From: Kondoa malvinella | Taxonomy: Eukaryota; Basidiomycota; Agaricostilbomycetes; Agaricostilbales; Kondoaceae | NCBI GenBank assembly: GCA_039545315.1 | Contig: BCIM01000003.1 | Location: 859,799 to 923,798 of the forward strand | Direction: 5' to 3' | DNA: 64,000 bases | Shown: piece after piece, positions 60,471-64,000 of the stretch | Layout of the letters: the number at the start of each line of letters is the position of its first letter | Position numbering within the stretch: the first letter of the stretch is position 1 | Position numbers and translations under genes: made by a program | The notes under the pieces: generated by a model | What the model was told of the DNA's origin: nothing | The model's database searches: none | Seen by the model: the letters and a program-made list of their open reading frames with translations, nothing else

Positions 60471-62356
60471 CTACCGCATACCCCTACTTAACAAACTCAT
60501 CAATTCGCTCGCTCCTTGACCAGGAGGACCTTGCATGACTCCCGAGGCTGATCCTTGAGTTCGATGACCAGGCATAAACTGCTGCTGAGGATAGCGAGTT
60601 GGAGGTGGATAGAAACCATTCTGGACATACACGCCTGAAGTTGGTGGGTAATTTGAAGCTGGTAGTGTTGAAGGAGGATAATTCATTGGATGGGATGTAG
60701 GTGGGTATTGATTCGGAGGACCAGAGAGCATGCCTGGGATGGAATGTGCTGGTAGGCGTTGAGAGACAGGCGATTCCCTTCGTGCTTGTTGCTGTTGCTG
60801 TTGCAGGTGAGGCGGAGGTGAAGTGTAGGCTGGGTAAGGTTGGGCTTCAGCGAATGATTTAGGAGGTTGCGCTGGTTGAGAAGCAGGTACAGGTTGAGAA
60901 GAGAGATGAAGCATTTGTAGGACTCGAGCCATTTCATCGCCTGGTGGAACTGCTTGAGAGGTCCTTGCTTGCTGTGTTTGGTTCTGTTGTGACGTCTGGT
61001 TGTTCTGCTGGAGCGCTGATTTGGGTTGAGCTGATCCCATAAGTGCGGCCATAAGACTGTTTGAGTCGGTCGCTGCTTGCGAAGGTGGAGAGGTACTTTG
61101 AGGAGGTGGACTAAGTAAAGGAGGAGTAGGTGTTGTGCTCGATTCGGGTTTGAAATACTTGGCAAATCGACTGGCTGAGCGTGTTGTCGTTTCTGGAATT
61201 GAAGGAGACGCAGAGCTTGGTTTGGTTGGCATTCGAAGATCGTCGTACATTGAGGAAGGCGCCGTTGCTGGTTTGACTGCTGTCTCTGCTGATAGACCTG
61301 TTCGTTGGGCAGCAACGCCATGAGATTGATTCTCATAGCGTCGGACTTGGACGAACCTGGAGGAGGAGCCATCTTCTGCTCCGACTTGTCTGTACCATCG
61401 ACCTTGCCTTCAGCTTTATCACTGGCTGCCTTTCTCCTCCTCTCCATCTCTTTCATCTCGGCTTTGAACTTCTGTATCTCATCCACATGTTCCGTCGGCC
61501 TGCTCAAACCAATCCCGCTCGACTGAACGTTCGCTTTCACCTCTTTCGTACTCGGCACTTCCTGCTTCTTCTGTTCCATAGCCTTCATCTCCTTCTTGAA
61601 TTGTTGTATCTCATCCATCCTTCCTCCAGTACTCGGACTACTGGCCTTGATGTGATCCTTCATCATGACCGGAGAACTCGGACTAGCCCAATGAACCGGA
61701 CTTCTAGCCATCGCACCATCACTTTCATCCATCCAAGCAGGTTTCCTCTCAATGTTGACACCTCTACCTGCAGCTTGAGCTTGTTGTTGTGCATCTCTCT
61801 TTGCTCGCCAACCGCTATCCTCGCTTCTACCATCCCGATTCCGAAAAGTACCTTGATCAGCTGATTTACCCAATTTACTACTGCTTGATGGTGTTTCTAA
61901 AGGATTGCGCGTGCGTCGAGATGGGTTGGGAGGTAGTTTGAAATCGCCCATGGAACCATAGGATTCTTGTTGTTCTCCTTCATGACGCGGTACCTATGTG
62001 CAATAGATCAGTATAATACCATGAAGACAAGGAATAGAAGGACGTACTCGACGGTTTGAAGGTTCCCTGCGTGGATTTGGCGGAGATGTATGATGTTGAT
62101 GCAATGCATGAGCTGGCGTCTCATAATCTCTGCCCAGCGTATAATGGATCAGCTTGGGCAGTTCTACGTTGTCGCAGCTGTTGACTAACCCGTACCAGTC
62201 CTTCAAGTTGCGCAAGCCAGGAGGGGCGCTGACCAAAGGCGAGTCATACAGCGACAAGAGAGAATTGCGTGAATAGATCATGACTGGATAACGCGAGCCT
62301 GCAACATCGATGGAGCCGCTGCTCAAGTCCATGGATGAGCTTGAACGGGACGACAT
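60471..62356 (-). CDS. Candidate eIF4E-binding, 4E-T-like translational regulator
   Basis: Low-complexity protein of about 560 residues. Near the N-terminus YPVMIYSRNSLLSLYDSP contains Y-x4-L-Leu, the canonical eIF4E-binding motif, followed by APPGLRNLKDWYGL. Next come a basic GDFKLPPNPSRRTRN segment, two related helical repeats (MDEIQQFKKEMKAMEQKK and VDEIQKFKAEMKEMERRR), SASRFAKYFKP, and a Gln/Pro/Tyr-rich C-terminus ending GASELMSLLSRGMR. The frame switch near 61310 is resolved by a 59-nt intron joining KMAPPPG to LSAETAVKP. The motif set suggests a 4E-T/Eap1-type repressor or P-body protein; this is inference. Start 62356; an upstream exon from 62453 (MPDSSASTTG) could splice in. Confidence 0.62.
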
Positions 62357-62566
62357 GGTCGAGTTGCGCTGAGGCAGGATATGCGATGACAGTGCCAGGC
62401 GACTCAATTTCGGGCTGATCTATACCTGTTGTACTAGCAGAACTATCAGGCAAGAAGACAAGGCGAAATTGCCAAGTCCCGGTTGATGTTGGATTGACAG
62501 CATATCAGACCCTTCATGCAATGCTCCCCTCGATGGTAACAATATACACTCGCTCGCTTCTCAGCT

Positions 62567-63041
62567 CTAGGCCTCCTTTGCACGCTTCATAGCTTCCGCC
62601 CTAGCCCACGTTTGCATCCTGATACATTTCCCAGATCAGCTAAAGTCGTAAAAGACAGGGTTTGACAGAGCGTACGAAGTATCAGGCTTGTAGAAGAGCA
62701 ACACGGCTGCTAGACCCATTCCACCAAACATGCCAATGTAATAAGGCAGTTCCCAATCTTCCATCTTGCGCTTCTCGCCTGCCTTCAAGGGCTGTCGACA
62801 CTCGTTACCCATTAGTTTCCCTTACCCAAAGTATAAATCGAATAGCTTCACCTTTTCGCTGAATAGGTTTCCTGTAGGCTAAAGAGACAAATGATACAAG
62901 ATGAGCGCTGAGATTGAAGCGTCCCAAGACAGACGGGCGCACCTCGTTATATGCTGCACCATGGTTTGACGCGAATCGACTTTGTATAGAAATGGTCCGG
63001 CATATTGAGCCTTGCTGTATTGAGCGTCGTAATAATGACAT
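62567..63041 (-). CDS. Complex I subunit NDUFB11/ESSS
   Basis: Small single-span accessory subunit of mitochondrial NADH:ubiquinone oxidoreductase. Exons: MSLLRRSIQQGSICRTISIQ then SRFASNHGAAYNE (import leader), PTGNLFSEK, PLKAGEKRKMEDWELPYYIG then MFGGMGLAAVLLFYKPDTS (membrane span), and MQTWARAEAMKRAKEA. The order leader - PTGxLFxEKP - (E)DWE - YYIG/MFGxM - YKPDTSxQTWAxxEA is the fungal ESSS pattern. Four exons of 17-38 codons or fewer; three introns with GT/AG ends. Presence implies a functional respiratory complex I, absent in Saccharomyces-type yeasts. Confidence 0.86.
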
Positions 63042-63409
63042 GGCTGCTTGAAGGCAATTTGGCGATATTTTGATGAATTGGGTCTTGGAGAGTGACTGCC
63101 ATGTTGAGCTCTGAATACGCTACGTGATTGTCTATATCTGATATACCGCTTGATCTGGCTTCTCATTCGCTTGCCTCGAGCGTATTCCGATGTTTCGCGG
63201 TGCATGCTATGCCCGAATTACATAGCTCGTAGCCATATGGGCTATGCTTTTCTCGTTTTACGCACGTTCAAATACGTACCTTATGTCCTGCTCTACCAGT
63301 GCCTACCTTCTCTTTCTTCTCGTTCTTCTAAAGCGCGAAGTCAAGCTCTAAAACTCTCTTCTGTTCTCACCTCTCGCTCGGTCTTATCTCTCGCACCCCG
63401 CGTTAGACA
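63042..63409. promoter_or_regulatory. Divergent promoter, NDUFB11 / ABC transporter
   Basis: 370 bp between two starts, with a CT-rich stretch (TCTCTTTCTTCTCGTTCTTC, about 63308-63328) on the plus strand before the transporter ATG. No gene seen. Confidence 0.4.
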
Positions 63410-64000
63410 ATGTCGTGCGAAAGCGATTGGACATGGTCCGCACCTGCTTTCCCTGGTTCAGAATGCAGGCAACTCGATTTCTCCCTCATTTTCAGCTCGA
63501 TGGTTTTATCCATCATTCCTTCCGGCTGTTTCCTTCTGCTCGCTGGATTACAGCTATACGGACTAAGAGGTGCTCAACAAGTGGGTCGGAGAGAGAAAGG
63601 ATCGGTGGTGCTGTGCGGTGCTAAGGTTCTTTCCGCGGGATTGGGTGTAGTGGCTAGCATAGTGAGTTTGGCTGGATGGGTCTCGGCTGGTGAACGTGAG
63701 GCGGTTGGGACTGCTGCGGCTGCTTTGGTTATACCCGTCTCGGTGAGTATTCTTCGACGATTACTTAGAACACGCTGATTTATGTACTAGCTGCTCATCC
63801 TTGCGCTATCGACTCTCCAGCACTTCCGTCGCCTTCAATCCTCACAAGTACTATCAATCTACCTGGTCCTAGCAACAGCATTCGATATAGTCCGTCTACG
63901 CACGTTCTACCTCGTCTCGTATAATACCAGCAAGACCCTCTTCCTCAGCGCTTTCCTCCTGACTTTCTTCTCCCGTTTCCTTCTGTTCATCCTCGAAAAC
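63410..64000 (+). CDS. ABCC (MRP/YCF1-type) transporter, 3' truncated by window
   Basis: Start MSCESDWTWSAPAFPG, then CRQLDFSLIFSSMVLSIIPS and helices of the extra N-terminal membrane domain (TMD0) typical of full-length ABCC pumps. A short intron (about 63742-63790) joins LVIPVS to LLILALSTLQHF, and LATAFDIVRLRTFYLVSY matches the TMD0 line seen in fungal ABCC proteins. The nucleotide-binding domains lie beyond the right edge, so substrate class (drug conjugates, vacuolar or plasma membrane) cannot be judged. Confidence 0.75.

Overview
The window is nuclear DNA of a fungus, most likely a basidiomycete. Genes are closely packed on both strands. Nearly every gene is split by short spliceosomal introns of about 38-65 nt, with GTRNGT-type donors and CTGAC/CTAAC-like branch sites just before the acceptor. 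Ser/Thr/Pro/Gln-rich regulatory proteins are frequent. The mix of families fits Basidiomycota better than budding yeasts: a CSL (RBP-J/Su(H)) factor, Gemin2, a Josephin/ataxin-3 deubiquitinase, a ZSWIM7/Sws1 protein, a complex I ESSS subunit, and a P-type H+-ATPase with an acidic insert before the TGES loop. I could not fix the subphylum. No tRNA, rRNA, CRISPR, prophage or convincing transposon was seen.

Layout. 1-9.7 kb: MET10 (5'-truncated by the window edge), a Gemin2/Brr1 homologue, the mitochondrial exoribonuclease DSS1, and ERG27. 9.8-16.9 kb: a run of minus-strand genes, namely a CLD1/ABHD4-5-like hydrolase, an unrecognised single-pass membrane protein, CTU1/NCS6 and ataxin-3. 17-20 kb: a tandem pair of DUF1917/BLES03-like paralogues. 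20-28 kb: a TRK potassium transporter, an MFS transporter with an in-frame TAG, RNase P subunit RPR2, and GDP-mannose pyrophosphorylase MPG1. 28-38.5 kb: a small coiled-coil protein, RPL35 (uL29), RRP8, Rheb, an F-box protein, a SPO12-like protein, an unknown ORF and HOM2. 38.5-48 kb: a long intergenic region, then plasma-membrane H+-ATPase PMA1, homoisocitrate dehydrogenase LYS12 and an Atf1-type bZIP factor. 49-64 kb: the CSL factor, a Sws1 homologue, GPI10, MTQ2, PYK1, IDI1, a 4E-T-like eIF4E-binding candidate, NDUFB11 and the start of an ABCC transporter cut by the right edge.

Most genes are housekeeping: sulfur, lysine and threonine/methionine metabolism, sterol precursors, GPI and mannose supply, glycolysis, translation and RNA processing. 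They are not organised by pathway. Divergent pairs share promoters of about 130-560 bp. Several convergent pairs nearly touch, with gaps of 7 bp (unknown ORF/HOM2), 9 bp (GPI10/MTQ2) and 33 bp (DSS1/ERG27).

The most interesting points are structural: a 5-nt micro-exon plus a decayed tandem copy of the terminal exon in MPG1; a 26-bp exact copy of the PMA1 exon/intron junction in unrelated intergenic DNA 9.4 kb away; differing intron positions and a possible 23-nt intron in the DUF1917-like paralogues; and an in-frame TAG inside the conserved core of the MFS transporter.
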